A DNA stretch of 64,000 nt from Roseiarcus sp963761435 (GCA_963761435.1 CAVXHJ010000001.1:581523-645522), one strand, 5' to 3'. Counted from the first letter of the stretch, positions 9,821 to 19,296 are shown. Numbers and translations are program-made. Notes: a model not told the origin generated them from the letters alone.

Positions 9821-10843
9821 TTACCACCATATTTGATATGGGAGGTAACACCGTTCGAATAGATCCGACAGTTGGGTCCACACCACGAGGAACAGGCTGC
9901 CGACGGCAAATGGCATGACGGCGACCGCGGTTGAATACCGACCGCGGATTAGAAGTGGTGACCGAGCAAGAATAACCAACTGAACGGGGTAAAGATAAAA
10001 TCCAAATCGATCTCCGATAACCGAGGAGAACAGGGATAGCGGGAACGTTGCAACCATTAGGTAGGACGAGATCCTGATCAGCTTGTAGTCCTGGATCGAC
10101 CGCGCCTTCCACTCTCTGTCGAGAAACCAAAGGAAGGCTGCGCCGGTCAAAGCCAGCAACCCTGAGCGCCACGCCCCCCCAGCGGCCTCAGATGCGGTCC
10201 CGATATATCGCTGCGAGTACGTTTCGAAGGTTGCGCTGGTAAGAAGGAAATAGAGACCTGGCAACGCGAGAAGTCCCCCTAAAGCCATAGATCGGCTTGA
10301 AAGTTCGCCACGCACGAAAGGCGCCAAGAGCAGGAATAGCATAGCGCTGGAGTGGAATGACGCCGCGACCAGTACAAACAGAACGTAACGCGGCAGCCGA
10401 GCGTCAACGAATGCATTGTACGCGAAGCAGAGAAATCCAACCGCAATCGCCTGGCGGATTCCGGACATTGCAAGTTCTAGAATCAAAATAGGAAAGGCCA
10501 GAATCAGTACGCTAAGGGAATCAGGTTGACGTATCGCCAAAGCGTGCAGGCCGAGGAAAAAGGCTAAAGCCGCAATGATGTTGACGTAAGGATACTCAAG
10601 ATCGAAATAATGGAGGAACCTGTTGACGTACCAGAACGCAATTTCAGTTTTCCCCAACTCATGTCGAGTCACCTCAAAAATGTTCAAATAGCCTGACCAG
10701 TCGCAACCGACTTCGTATCGAAATCCGGCAAAAAGAAAGAGTCCAACAAGACAGAGATAGTAGAGGGTCCGACGAAAGGAGGTGCTTCTCCTCGATACCA
10801 AGCCCGCAAGCAGAAGCAGAAAGTAGACAAGAAGATAGATCAA
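9821..10843 (-). CDS. EpsG/Wzy-like polysaccharide polymerase
   Basis: 340-residue inner-membrane protein with about nine or ten hydrophobic segments. The N-terminal MIYLLVYFLLLLAGLVSRR, then LFLFAGFRYEVGCDWSGYLNIFE, is the hallmark of the EpsG family (the GxRyevGxDwxxY signature at about residues 40-55). These proteins polymerise lipid-linked repeat units on the periplasmic face in Wzx/Wzy-type pathways. The gene lies 3 bases downstream of the asparagine synthetase gene and so belongs to the same transcript. Together with the Wzx flippase (21.9-23.3 kb) and the Wzc-type gene (35.2-37.6 kb) it completes a Wzy-dependent export system. Start is ATG at 10843. The remaining uncertainty is the linkage it makes, which sequence alone cannot give. 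Confidence 0.88.
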   Translation of the reverse strand: MIYLLVYFLLLLAGLVSRRSTSFRRTLYYLCLVGLFLFAGFRYEVGCDWSGYLNIFEVTRHELGKTEIAFWYVNRFLHYFDLEYPYVNIIAALAFFLGLHALAIRQPDSLSVLILAFPILILELAMSGIRQAIAVGFLCFAYNAFVDARLPRYVLFVLVAASFHSSAMLFLLLAPFVRGELSSRSMALGGLLALPGLYFLLTSATFETYSQRYIGTASEAAGGAWRSGLLALTGAAFLWFLDREWKARSIQDYKLIRISSYLMVATFPLSLFSSVIGDRFGFYLYPVQLVILARSPLLIRGRYSTAVAVMPFAVGSLFLVVWTQLSDLFERCYLPYQIWW

Positions 10844-10846
10844 GAG

Positions 10847-12868
10847 TTACGTTCGGGTGACCAAAAGGGGTGGCCGCCCAGGCGCGCTTTCACGACTCTG
10901 GCGGCCGTTTGTGCGTGAACGATTGTTGAGGAGCCAGGACTGCATGGCGAGTATCGCCCACAAGCGCGATCCGGCATTGTCCCTCGCCGATTGATGATCC
11001 AGCCATAGCTCGCGAACCTGGCGCTGGTCAAACACGCCGGTCGCGGAAATCTGCGTGGAACACAAAAGACTCTCCGCCCATTCCCGCAGGTCGCCGCGCA
11101 ACCACCGGTCCAGTGGGATGGCAAACCCCTGTTTGGGGCGATCCTGCAATTCGCGCGGGAGGTAGCGGCAAAGAATGTCCCGAAGGATGCGCTTTCCGGT
11201 GCGGCCCTTAATCTTGGCGCTGAGGGGCAATCGCCAAGCGAGTTCCACCACTCGCCGGTCAAGGAACGGCGCGCGCGTCTCGAGCGACGCGCTCATCGCG
11301 GCGCGATCGACCTTCACCAGGATATCGCCTGGCAGATATGTGACAGCGTCGGTCGCCATCATCCACTCTTCGCGCCCAAGGAGTTCGTCCTGCGCGGCGC
11401 GAACATACACCTGGTCGGGCTCCGTCGCCGGTTGCAGCAGCACTGAAGCTGGATCCGGGAAAGTACTCACGATCTCTTGATAGAGACCTTTGAAATCGTC
11501 GGCGCGAGTGATGGCGCCGCCAAATTTCGACAGTTTATCAAGAGTGGTGACAGGAAGTCCGAGATAGCGCGCCGACGGGCGCAGTAGCGATTGCTCCCTC
11601 GCTCCAACTGCCTGCAACGCCGTTACAGCGCGCCCCGCTGCTCTTCGGCCGAAGGCTGGAAAAGCAGTCGCAAGGCGCCAAAGGCCCGGAGCGAAAGTGT
11701 AGCGATTGTAACCGCCGAAGATCTCATCCCCGCCGTCGCCGGAGAGCGCGACGGTCACGTGTTGTCGCGTCAGCCTCGACAATAGAATGGTTGGGATTTG
11801 CGACGAGTCCGCGAAGGGCTCGTCATAGATGCTGGGCAAGTCCGGCACTACCGAGAGCGCGTCCGATTCGGTGACTATGAACTCCGTGTGCTCAGAGCCA
11901 AGATGCGCCGCCACTCGGCGCGCGTGCTCCGCCTCATTGAAACGTGCGTCCTCAAAACCGATCGAGAAAGTGCGTATCTTTCGTCTGGAGGCGCGCTGCA
12001 TGAGCGCAGCCAGGAGAGAAGAGTCGACGCCGCCGGAAAGGAAGCATCCGAGGGGAACGTCGCTTAGCATCTGCGATGATACGACGCCCCTGAGGCACGC
12101 TTCGACTCGATCACACAATTCGGGGTAGTTTTCATCAAGCCGCGCGCGCACGCCCTCCGAGGCGACGCTTTCCAGCGACCAGTAGGGTTGAGGCTCGGGC
12201 CTCTCCGAGGCGGACGTAAAGGTTAGGAGAGCGCCCGGGGGCAGCTTACGGATTCCGCGGAAGATTGTCATAGGCTCCGGAATGTATGCAAAACGCATGA
12301 ATGCAGTGACAGCCTCCTTGTTGATCGGATTGTCGAACCCCGAATATGCGACAAGCGCTTTGAGCTCGGAGCCGAAGATCAGGGCGTCGTTCGTCCATCC
12401 GTAGTAGAGGGGCTTCTCTCCAAGCCGGTCACGAACCAGGGTTAAGGCGCGCTTCGATCGGTCCCAAAGGGCGAACGCGAACATTCCGCAAGCCCGGTCG
12501 AGCGTTGGTTTGAGCCCCCAAGAAGCGACGGCGGCGAGCAGTGTCTCGGTATCAGAATGACCACGCCATGCGGGGGCTGCGCCCTCATCTTCAAGCCTGC
12601 GCCGCAGATCGAGGTGATTGTAGATCTCGCCGTTGAAAACAATCACGAAACGTCCAGCGAAGTCCTCCATCGGCTGTGCGCCGGCGTGAGACAAATCGAG
12701 GATGGAGAGGCGGCGGTGGGCAATCGCCACTCCGCATTGAATATCGACCCACTCGCCCCCCGCGTCAGGTCCACGGTGTCTAACGGCGTGGGCCATGCCG
12801 CGGACCTCGGCGCGGATTTCGGCGCCGGCCTCCCGACGAGAAAGCCAAAGTCCGGCTATGCCGCACAT
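10847..12868 (-). CDS. asnB: Asparagine synthetase (glutamine-hydrolysing) family
   Basis: 673 residues, the full family length. The N-terminal glutaminase domain starts MCGIAGLW, so Cys2 is the nucleophile once Met is removed, and shows RHRGPDAGG, AHRRLSILD and VFNGEIYNH. The C-terminal synthetase domain has the PPi loop FLSGGVDSSLLAALM, FSIGFEDARFNEAEHAR and ALSGDGGDEIFGGYNRY. The enzyme transfers ammonia from glutamine to an acyl-adenylate. In polysaccharide and natural-product loci, homologues often amidate a sugar acid or peptide carboxylate instead of making free asparagine. Here a UDP-sugar 6-dehydrogenase in the same cluster would supply a uronic acid, so amidation of a uronate is a reasonable inference. 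All catalytic residues I can identify are present. The EpsG-like gene follows immediately. Confidence 0.92.
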   Translation of the reverse strand: MCGIAGLWLSRREAGAEIRAEVRGMAHAVRHRGPDAGGEWVDIQCGVAIAHRRLSILDLSHAGAQPMEDFAGRFVIVFNGEIYNHLDLRRRLEDEGAAPAWRGHSDTETLLAAVASWGLKPTLDRACGMFAFALWDRSKRALTLVRDRLGEKPLYYGWTNDALIFGSELKALVAYSGFDNPINKEAVTAFMRFAYIPEPMTIFRGIRKLPPGALLTFTSASERPEPQPYWSLESVASEGVRARLDENYPELCDRVEACLRGVVSSQMLSDVPLGCFLSGGVDSSLLAALMQRASRRKIRTFSIGFEDARFNEAEHARRVAAHLGSEHTEFIVTESDALSVVPDLPSIYDEPFADSSQIPTILLSRLTRQHVTVALSGDGGDEIFGGYNRYTFAPGLWRLATAFPAFGRRAAGRAVTALQAVGAREQSLLRPSARYLGLPVTTLDKLSKFGGAITRADDFKGLYQEIVSTFPDPASVLLQPATEPDQVYVRAAQDELLGREEWMMATDAVTYLPGDILVKVDRAAMSASLETRAPFLDRRVVELAWRLPLSAKIKGRTGKRILRDILCRYLPRELQDRPKQGFAIPLDRWLRGDLREWAESLLCSTQISATGVFDQRQVRELWLDHQSARDNAGSRLWAILAMQSWLLNNRSRTNGRQSRESAPGRPPLLVTRT

Positions 12869-13071
12869 GCCAGAAGCCTATTCCCCGTGGCGCATTGTCC
12901 GGCGCATCCCTGTATCTCAGTTCGAGCCTGACACGCCAGCCACCTAAGACAGGTGTCGATATTCATTTCGGACAATAGCCTGAGCGCGGACATTTGTCCG
13001 TCTGCCCCTCCTGCCTTTGATAACAGCTGGATCGAGGTGACTTTAGAAAAGATACGCCGCATGCTGGACAT
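12856..13071 (-). CDS. Possible small coupled ORF, unknown
   Basis: A 71-codon frame whose ATG overlaps the ATP-grasp gene's TGA (ATGA at 13069-13072 on the minus strand) and which runs 13 bases into the asparagine synthetase gene. Such overlap is typical of coupled operon genes, but the sequence has no recognisable motif and could be chance. There is no other candidate in the 200-base gap. Confidence 0.2.
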   Translation of the reverse strand: MSSMRRIFSKVTSIQLLSKAGGADGQMSALRLLSEMNIDTCLRWLACQARTEIQGCAGQCATGNRLLACAA

Positions 13072-14252
13072 CAGTGCGTACGGATCAATCGCCGGCCGCG
13101 CGTTAGAAGAAGTAGTGGTATTTCCAACAGCGCTGGAACCATGTCATCACGAGAGAAAATAGCAAACTCTGGAGTATCCCTAACGGAGCGAAGGTATTCG
13201 TGGATCGAAAGGCGACCGTGCGAAATCTCCCCGAACGCAGCCAAGAGGTCGGCAGTCATATGGACCCACTTAAACCCGCCAAGCGCGTGGACGTTCTCGA
13301 TTGATTGATTGTTGGCTACTTTCCAAAGGAGGTACGTAAAATCGACTCCGGCGCGTGCGCCCAATGAATGCCAAGTCCAAAAGCGAGCATTGATGTCGAG
13401 CAGTTTGAATTTGCTGTCTTTAGGGTCGTGCTTGAATTCGAGCTCCGCAACTCCAGAATACCGCAAACTGCCGAGAATCTGACTTGCCACGCTCTCGATT
13501 TCTGGCAGTTGGACGGTCTCCACGAACGAGCTGCTGTAGCCAAAATCCACTGGATACTGCCGTGTGCGCCGCGCTACCAAAGAGCCAACTGGCCGGCCTT
13601 CCAAACAGAGGCAAGCAAAAGAAAATTGATGCTTGCCTCCACCGTCGATCAACTCTTGGATGATGACCATGCTAGGGTCAACCAGAAGCACCGCGGAATC
13701 GTAAAGTTCGAGCAATCTGCTCCGATCTCGTGCAAGCCAGGCCTTGGACCGCGTAAACCGATTGAGCGTCTCCCTGTAAGCGGGCTTCAGCACCACCGGG
13801 AATTCCAAGTCGATCAACTCAACCTCTTTGCGGTTGCGGGGGAAAAAGGATTTCGGATGGCTCACCCCTAAATCGGATGCCAATCGATAAGTAAGCCGTT
13901 TGTCATAAGCCCACCGCATCACGTCCCATTCGGGCGTGGTTAGGCGGTATTGCAATCCCAGCGGCCCACGATTCCGAGCCACCAGCCTGGCGGTTTCATC
14001 GCTCGCCGAAAAGAGAACCCAGCCGTCGAGTTTATGATGCCGACCAAGCTCCTTGAGCCATTCCACCTTCTCCTGCTCCGATGCGTTCGGCCAGCGCAAC
14101 GATCGCTTGCAATAGCGCGACATTGACGCAAGACGATTTCTGCCGGTCAAAACCCACACCGGGATTTTGTGACGACCAAGGCTTCGAACAAGCGCGAGCC
14201 CGCCCGGGTTGCTGTCCAGCACCAATGCTCCTGGCGCAACGTTACTCATCAA
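13071..14252 (-). CDS. ATP-grasp carboxylate-amine ligase family protein
   Basis: 393 residues. The N-terminal Rossmann-like part starts GALVLDSNPGGLALVRSLGRHKIPVWVL. The central ATP-grasp fold shows FPVVLKPAYRETLNRFTR (the ATP-binding lysine), VIIQELIDGGG, a GYSSSFVETV stretch and the metal-binding LLDINARFWTWHSLGARAG (D-x-N-x-R). Enzymes of this fold join a carboxylate to an amine through an acyl-phosphate. Relatives in capsule loci act on cell-surface or nucleotide-sugar precursors, but the substrate here is unknown. The gene's ATG overlaps the stop of the flavoprotein gene upstream (ATGA at 14249-14252), so the two were translationally coupled. Together with asparagine synthetase and the NRPS it forms a group of amide-bond-forming enzymes. 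Confidence 0.85.
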   Translation of the reverse strand: MMSNVAPGALVLDSNPGGLALVRSLGRHKIPVWVLTGRNRLASMSRYCKRSLRWPNASEQEKVEWLKELGRHHKLDGWVLFSASDETARLVARNRGPLGLQYRLTTPEWDVMRWAYDKRLTYRLASDLGVSHPKSFFPRNRKEVELIDLEFPVVLKPAYRETLNRFTRSKAWLARDRSRLLELYDSAVLLVDPSMVIIQELIDGGGKHQFSFACLCLEGRPVGSLVARRTRQYPVDFGYSSSFVETVQLPEIESVASQILGSLRYSGVAELEFKHDPKDSKFKLLDINARFWTWHSLGARAGVDFTYLLWKVANNQSIENVHALGGFKWVHMTADLLAAFGEISHGRLSIHEYLRSVRDTPEFAIFSRDDMVPALLEIPLLLLTRGRRLIRTH

Positions 14253-15490
14253 CTCGCGTCAGCTCGCGCGGAATATATCCGCGGCGAAAGTCCGCTCGGT
14301 CGTGGTCGCAACCCGAGTTTGAGCGCGATTGATTCCGATATACTGCGCGCGCAATATTGCGTCCCTGCAACAAACCTAAATAGCGGGCCAAGACTAAGCG
14401 CCGCAGCGGCGCCTGCAAAATACAGTCCTCCAGTTGATGATTCAAAACGACGACTTACTAGGGGATAGCCATGTAGGCGAGAAATCGAACGATATAGGTC
14501 TCCGTTCATGAACGAATACCGGGAGATATTGATGTGAAAGCCCGTGGCCAAGAGTAAATGATCTGTCAATCAACTCGCGCCGTCGCTCAATTCTATTTTA
14601 AGTCTATTCCCGTTTACGGTGACGCGGGTGATATCAGTCGAAGTCTTTACGTGAGCCCGACCGATGCGTGCGTTGAGCCACGAGGATACCGCGGGGCGGA
14701 CGCATCGGTGGGCTATCGGGGCTCGAAGCCGGTAGGGGAGCGAGGCAAAAAGCCGCGGCCGCGCTGCAATTTGGTCCAATCCCAACGGCCCAACGTCCGT
14801 TCCCGGGTCAAGGCGCGAAAGAAAATGTCGCTGCAGACGCCGGGCCGGATTGGCGCTGGAAAGCCAAATCACACGATTTGCGCGAACAACAATCTCGACG
14901 TCCGCGCCGCTTTCTAGCAGTAGCGCTGCGGATTCGAATGCGCTTTGGCCCGCGCCAACCACGACGACGCGTTTGTCCGCGAACCTCTGGAAATCGACAT
15001 GGTCTGAAGAATGCGACACTTTCTCAGAAGGCAGACCGGAGAAAAGTTCAGGAACATGGGCAAATGGACCGATGCCCCCAGCGACAATCACGTATTTTGC
15101 CTGCACGGCTTGGCCGTCGCTCAGCGACAGGAGGAATCCCTTCGACGACCGAACGAGGTCGGAAACTCGCCTGTGGTCGCACTCAGGCACAACGTTATGC
15201 TGGAACCAGTGACCGTAGGCGATGAAGTCTTCGCGCGGTATCCGATCCGTAAACTCCCTCTCGGCCTGCGCAGCATAGTCGTCGAGGCAAAACCCTGCGC
15301 TCGGATTCCCTATACTGGATGAGCGCTTCGAAGACCGAAGAAGCATGCCACGAGGCATTCGGCGCCGCCAGAACTCCATTGGCTCGCCAAACACGAGTGT
15401 AGGTATTCCCCGTGCGAGCAAATGGGCTGCGACGGCTAGTCCGTATGGGCCAGCGCCGATTACGGCCGCAGTGCATTCGCTATCCCTCAC
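14249..15490 (-). pseudogene. FAD/NADPH-dependent monooxygenase-like protein with in-frame TGA
   Basis: 413 codons in one frame, interrupted by a single TGA at 14570-14572. Before it lie the FAD dinucleotide-binding GAGPYGLAVAAHLL (about residues 12-25), PRGMLLRSS, and the NADPH-binding VVVVGAGQSAFESAALL (about 172-190). Directly after it come TDHLLLATGFHINI, the LATG(Y/F) motif of lysine/ornithine N-hydroxylase-type flavoproteins, and FAGAAAALSLGPLFRFVAG. A CGA-to-TGA change (Arg to stop) is the simplest explanation. The truncated product of 306 residues would lack the conserved C-terminal motif. The tail overlaps the ATP-grasp start by ATGA, which supports a formerly intact operon gene. The role is unknown; oxidation of an amine or a sugar-linked group is possible. 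Confidence 0.8.
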
Positions 15491-15728
15491 TTCTTTGGCT
15501 CCGATGGAAAGAGGACGAAAACTCGATCAGCAATCCATGGCGGCTCCGACTGATTCCGTAATCCCGAAGCCCTGCTCCTCCCTCGATCTTCCCAGCGCCA
15601 ATCATATGCATGGAGACTGTCGGGCGCCGATGGGCCAAGCGCTCTTTCAGCTGCATTACAAAGAGGCTGTCGGGGAGTTCCGAGCGCGCAACTGCGCTTT
15701 ATCCTCGTTTGGTGTATATACAAATATC

Positions 15729-16832
15729 CTACGCTTTTTCTGCAGCTAAACTGATAGTGCTCGCGACAGTCGGAAGAATACTGCGGAGCGAATATAATTC
15801 CTCTACCCGTTTGCGACCGTTTTCCCCCATTGCCCGTCGCAGCAAGGCGCCGCCTCTCATCCGGCGCAGACGATCACGCCACTCATCGGGGGTTCCCGCG
15901 AACAAACCGCAACCAGTATCAACGACTTTAAGATTCGCGCCTACCGGCGAGGCGATAACCGGAACCCCACACGCCATGTATTGAATCAATTTCAGCGCGC
16001 ATTTACCCTTCGCCCATTCATCGTCGAACAGCGGCATGACGCCAACGTCAAACGTGTTGATGAGACGAACTTCGGTTTCTTCGCTCCACGGCACGTGCAC
16101 GACATCGACGCGCTCTATTTCGGGACAGCGCCCGCCAATCACCACGAAGCGAAGCGGCCCCTCTCGGGCGACGTCCGCCAAAGGTTGGATCAATTCGGAC
16201 AAATAGACTGAAGTCGACGGCGATCCGATCCAGCCTACAGTGAAAATGTCCTCTCTTTTGCGTGGCTCGTATTTGTAGCGATCTGTATCAACGACAGTCG
16301 GCGTCAAGATCGTTCTCGGATTCCAGCGTCGCGCATAATCGGCAAGATAATTGTTCCCGGCCATGACGGCCGCCGCCCGAGAGAGAATCGGGTTAAATTT
16401 ATCCTTCAGGAGGAAAGAGACTCGCTTAAATCTGGCCGCTCTATATTTCAAGAAAAATGCGTCGTCCAGATCGTATATGTATGGAATCCTAATTAATCGA
16501 GATTCTACGATTCCTGGCATCAAAGGAAATAGCTCTAGGTGCAAAATAGCAATATCGTAGTCACGCTGCCGCAACAGAAGTATCATTCTTTCAAAATAGT
16601 CCGCGAGCAATTTGCGCCGTGAATAGGCGCGTCCTTGGAACGTCTTCCGCAAATAGTCGTCCCCCAATAGTCCACTGACGCTGAGTTCGATGCCGTACGC
16701 GCGCAAGCCTGGACCATACTGCATCAATCTATATCGCGGGCTGGCCGCCTGAGGTCCGTAAAGCGACAAGCCCAATACCTTGAGCACTCTCAACAATCGA
16801 CCGCTGACAAGTGCCCCGGGAGAGCACGCCAA
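15729..16832 (-). CDS. Glycosyltransferase, GT4-like
   Basis: 367 residues. N-terminal domain: LGLSLYGPQAASPRYRLMQY, DYDIAILHLELFPLMPG, YIYDLDDAFFLKYR and AAAVMAGNNYLADYARRW. The C-terminal nucleotide-sugar-binding domain has TVGWIGSPSTSVYLSEL, LRFVVIGG, a short loop with DVGVMPLFDDEWAKGKCALKLIQYMACGVPVIASPVGAN and VVDTGCGLFAGTPDEW. That is the GT-B fold with the E-x7-E-like region replaced by KCALKLIQYMACG, as in several capsule GT4 enzymes. It is cytoplasmic and adds a sugar to the lipid-linked repeat unit. The exact start is uncertain: ATG at 16832, or GTG/TTG codons about 11-15 residues later, where similarity to other GT4 proteins begins. Confidence 0.85.
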   Translation of the reverse strand: MACSPGALVSGRLLRVLKVLGLSLYGPQAASPRYRLMQYGPGLRAYGIELSVSGLLGDDYLRKTFQGRAYSRRKLLADYFERMILLLRQRDYDIAILHLELFPLMPGIVESRLIRIPYIYDLDDAFFLKYRAARFKRVSFLLKDKFNPILSRAAAVMAGNNYLADYARRWNPRTILTPTVVDTDRYKYEPRKREDIFTVGWIGSPSTSVYLSELIQPLADVAREGPLRFVVIGGRCPEIERVDVVHVPWSEETEVRLINTFDVGVMPLFDDEWAKGKCALKLIQYMACGVPVIASPVGANLKVVDTGCGLFAGTPDEWRDRLRRMRGGALLRRAMGENGRKRVEELYSLRSILPTVASTISLAAEKA

Positions 16833-17071
16833 ATTTTGCCTTGCCGCGCCCGTTGGTGAGAGAGGAAATGAGACGGCTTCACGGATTCAATGTCCTTAAT
16901 CCCGCATGCGCGTACACCTTGGATCAGCAGAGGTAGCGAAACCACATAGGGTCCGAGCGGGGCCTGGAAAAGCACGCGCACACGATGCCCAGCTTTGAGC
17001 GCCGAGTCATTTGAATAACTGATCAATGTTGTCCGTTCAGATGAGACCAGCCGGATGGCCCGGGCTTTCAT
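16790..17071 (-). CDS. Possible small ORF, unknown
   Basis: 93 codons in the 280-base gap between a deacetylase and a glycosyltransferase gene, overlapping the glycosyltransferase's first codons by 43 bases. The middle (VRVLFQAPLGPYVVSLPLLIQG) is hydrophobic and protein-like. No family is recognised and no strong ribosome binding site is visible. If the glycosyltransferase uses a later start, the two would fit as consecutive operon genes. It may equally be a non-coding gap. Confidence 0.22.
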   Translation of the reverse strand: MKARAIRLVSSERTTLISYSNDSALKAGHRVRVLFQAPLGPYVVSLPLLIQGVRACGIKDIESVKPSHFLSHQRARQGKIWRALPGHLSAVDC

Positions 17072-17113
17072 TCGTCCAAAGATGGTTTGGGCCGCTGACG
17101 AACATTTGCGCGA

Positions 17114-18079
17114 TCAACAGGACCAATTCTGAGAATTATCATCTGTAGGCCTAATAATTTCCTTGTAGTGCTGATTGGCTTCGGCAATCGTCAGACTGAC
17201 AAGATCTCCGCTTTTGATTAATTGACCTGCGAAGCGCGCAATCTCTTCGAACGCTATCTTCATGCTGGGTGCAGTTATTAGATTATGGGGATGAAACCAC
17301 ATATGCACGTAACTGCCATGCCGAACCGCGTTCCGAAGCATGGATTTCCACCGACAGACGGTCGCTGAAATCGGGACCAGGGCCCGCGCGCCCGACGGCC
17401 AATTCAGGAAGTGGCCGGCAGGAGAGATGCACCAACCTTCCCGCATCACTGGCCTATCCGCCGACCCACGGTCCCAGATATTCCATTCATTCACCAAATC
17501 CCCCAACCGGCTGAACTTGCCGTCGGAACGGGGGTCTCGATAGGAGTTGAATCCCGCGCAGCGCAGCTGGAGGAGATGGCCCGTCGCCCTACGAGGAAAG
17601 ACAATCGTCCTCGGCGTGTCTCCCAATGTTGGAAATAATCTCGACGCGAGTTCGATCTCGAGCTTTACCGCATGAGCGGGCGTTTCCTCGGACAGCGAGA
17701 GGTGCGTGGCGCCATGCCAGGCCATCTCGAAGCCGGCGGATGACATGGATCGATAGAAACTGGCGCCTCGCCACCCGTCCAGTTTGCCTTGACGGAGCGC
17801 AGGCAGTATCCAGGTGAACCATTCAGGACGAAGCGCCGCTAGTTGCTCGATCAGAGGGATCTGTTCCAGCAACAAGTCGACTTCGGCGGCGAAGCATGTG
17901 ACAAACGCCGCAGTGGAATTCAACGCGTTGTCGCTCAATATTCTGATTATGAATTCATAGGCCGCCCTGAGCCTCGCATCATCGATTACACCACTACGGA
18001 TGACGGCGCTATTATTTGCCATTCCCCAAAGACCTTCACAATCTAGAGACAACGTAAAGACTGCTCGGTCTAAATTCAT
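17114..18079 (-). CDS. Polysaccharide deacetylase (NodB-like), divergent
   Basis: 321 residues. It starts VFTLSLDCEGLWGMAN, matching the first NodB-homology motif (the D-C/D-E metal and base positions). Later comes FEMAWHGATHLSLSEE, where H-x3-H supplies metal ligands, then FPRRATGHLLQLRCAGFNSYRDPRSDG and HMWFHPHNLI near the C-terminus, the usual last motif. These enzymes remove N-acetyl groups from polysaccharide sugars. I see no signal peptide, so it may act on a cytoplasmic precursor or leave by another route. The gene lies 8 bases from the glycosyltransferase upstream, in the same transcript. It is distinct from the second deacetylase at 19.4-20.4 kb, which suggests different substrates. 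Confidence 0.85.
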   Translation of the reverse strand: MNLDRAVFTLSLDCEGLWGMANNSAVIRSGVIDDARLRAAYEFIIRILSDNALNSTAAFVTCFAAEVDLLLEQIPLIEQLAALRPEWFTWILPALRQGKLDGWRGASFYRSMSSAGFEMAWHGATHLSLSEETPAHAVKLEIELASRLFPTLGDTPRTIVFPRRATGHLLQLRCAGFNSYRDPRSDGKFSRLGDLVNEWNIWDRGSADRPVMREGWCISPAGHFLNWPSGARALVPISATVCRWKSMLRNAVRHGSYVHMWFHPHNLITAPSMKIAFEEIARFAGQLIKSGDLVSLTIAEANQHYKEIIRPTDDNSQNWSC

Positions 18080-18087
18080 ATTATTTG

Positions 18088-19296
18088 TTAGTCTAACTCT
18101 GCCTTGCTCAATTGCCGGTAGATTTCCTCATATTGAGCAGCGCCAGTTTCGAGGGAAAACAATCTGGTCGCTGTTTGCCTGCATCTGCCGGCCGTTTGTG
18201 GGTTACGAGCAAGCTGCACCAATTTTTGCATACCCGTGACCAATGTCTGTTTAGAAAAATCTCGCAATACGACCCCGACGTCGTCGCCTTCGAGAATCTC
18301 TTTCATATCCCCAACGCCAGCGTTGGATAGGCAGGGCACACCACAACCAAGATACTCCGCCACCTTAGTCGGGGCGCTCGCCAGCTTGGAATAGGCCGGT
18401 TTGATTATTGCTGCGCCCGCCGACATACGGCGCACCAAATTCGGGACTTCGGCAGGGTCGGCACCCTTGACCTCGATAAGCAATGGATCGATGCCGGCGC
18501 GGGCGATGGAATCGTTGATCAAGCCGTGTTCGGTCCTATTGACGACCAGCATTCGGGCCGTCGGAACGATTTCGCGCAGGGCTTGAAAGCAGCGCAATGT
18601 TTCGTCGAACAGATACCAACTGCCTACCGTTCCCAGATAGCCAAGGACGAATGGCTCGTCCAAATTGCGGCCACCGATATAGAAGCGATCCAAGTCGGCG
18701 CAGGTAGGGATCACCGAAATTGGCGGCGTCCTCTTTGAGAGGTAGGGGAACGTCGCGATTTCTTTTGCCGAAGCATGAGTCAGCGTTACGATATGGTCTG
18801 CGGACAGGAACAATAGTTTTTCGACTCGCTTCGCGGTTCTATAGAGCCAGCTGTTGCGCGGCCAGAGTCCGCCATCCACTCGCTCGTCTACCCAGAACCC
18901 TCTGATATCAAATAGAAGCTTCGTCTTGGTGGAGCGGCACACCGCCAAAGCCATGACTGCCGGCACATAGCTCCTGACGTGCACCACTCTTATTCGATGC
19001 CTCAGCGTAATCCACATGGCCAGAGTTCCTCCGGCAAGGATGTCCCACCCGGTCGCCGCTGTGCTGGGCGATTTGTGATAAATCAGCGATGTCCATCGAA
19101 TGGAGACCGCCTCCGTGCGGCGACGTAACGCCTCAACTTTCGACTTCTCCGCCAAGTCCTTTGGCTTCTCGAAGCTTATGAGATAAATACGATGATCGAT
19201 CGCAAGCTTCTCGAGATAAGCGAGGACCTGGCTCTGCCCGAGGGGCTCAAGGAGGCCGTCATAGCTAATATACAAAACCGCTGGTGGGCTTGTCAT
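18088..19296 (-). CDS. Glycosyltransferase, GT4 family
   Basis: 402 residues with two Rossmann-like halves. The N-terminus reads VLYISYDGLLEPLGQSQVLAYLEKLA, the typical nucleotide-sugar transferase start in exopolysaccharide loci, followed by VVHVRSYVPAVMAL and LLFDIRGFWVDERVDGG. The C-terminal half has ISVIPTCADLDRF, FVLGYLGTVGSWYLFDETLRCF, and SAGAAIIKPAYSKLASAPTKVAEYLGCGVPCLSNAGVGDM, the donor-binding region with Glu in KVAEYL. The tail aligns with GT4 endings (FSLETGAAQYEEIYRQL). It is predicted to transfer a sugar on the cytoplasmic face of the membrane. It is followed at 8 bases by a deacetylase gene. Confidence 0.88.
   Translation of the reverse strand: MTSPPAVLYISYDGLLEPLGQSQVLAYLEKLAIDHRIYLISFEKPKDLAEKSKVEALRRRTEAVSIRWTSLIYHKSPSTAATGWDILAGGTLAMWITLRHRIRVVHVRSYVPAVMALAVCRSTKTKLLFDIRGFWVDERVDGGLWPRNSWLYRTAKRVEKLLFLSADHIVTLTHASAKEIATFPYLSKRTPPISVIPTCADLDRFYIGGRNLDEPFVLGYLGTVGSWYLFDETLRCFQALREIVPTARMLVVNRTEHGLINDSIARAGIDPLLIEVKGADPAEVPNLVRRMSAGAAIIKPAYSKLASAPTKVAEYLGCGVPCLSNAGVGDMKEILEGDDVGVVLRDFSKQTLVTGMQKLVQLARNPQTAGRCRQTATRLFSLETGAAQYEEIYRQLSKAELD

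Noticed and set aside
14570..14572. Selenocysteine codon
   Set aside because: TGA in frame, but it is not at a redox Cys position and no SECIS-like hairpin is evident by eye. A nonsense mutation is simpler.
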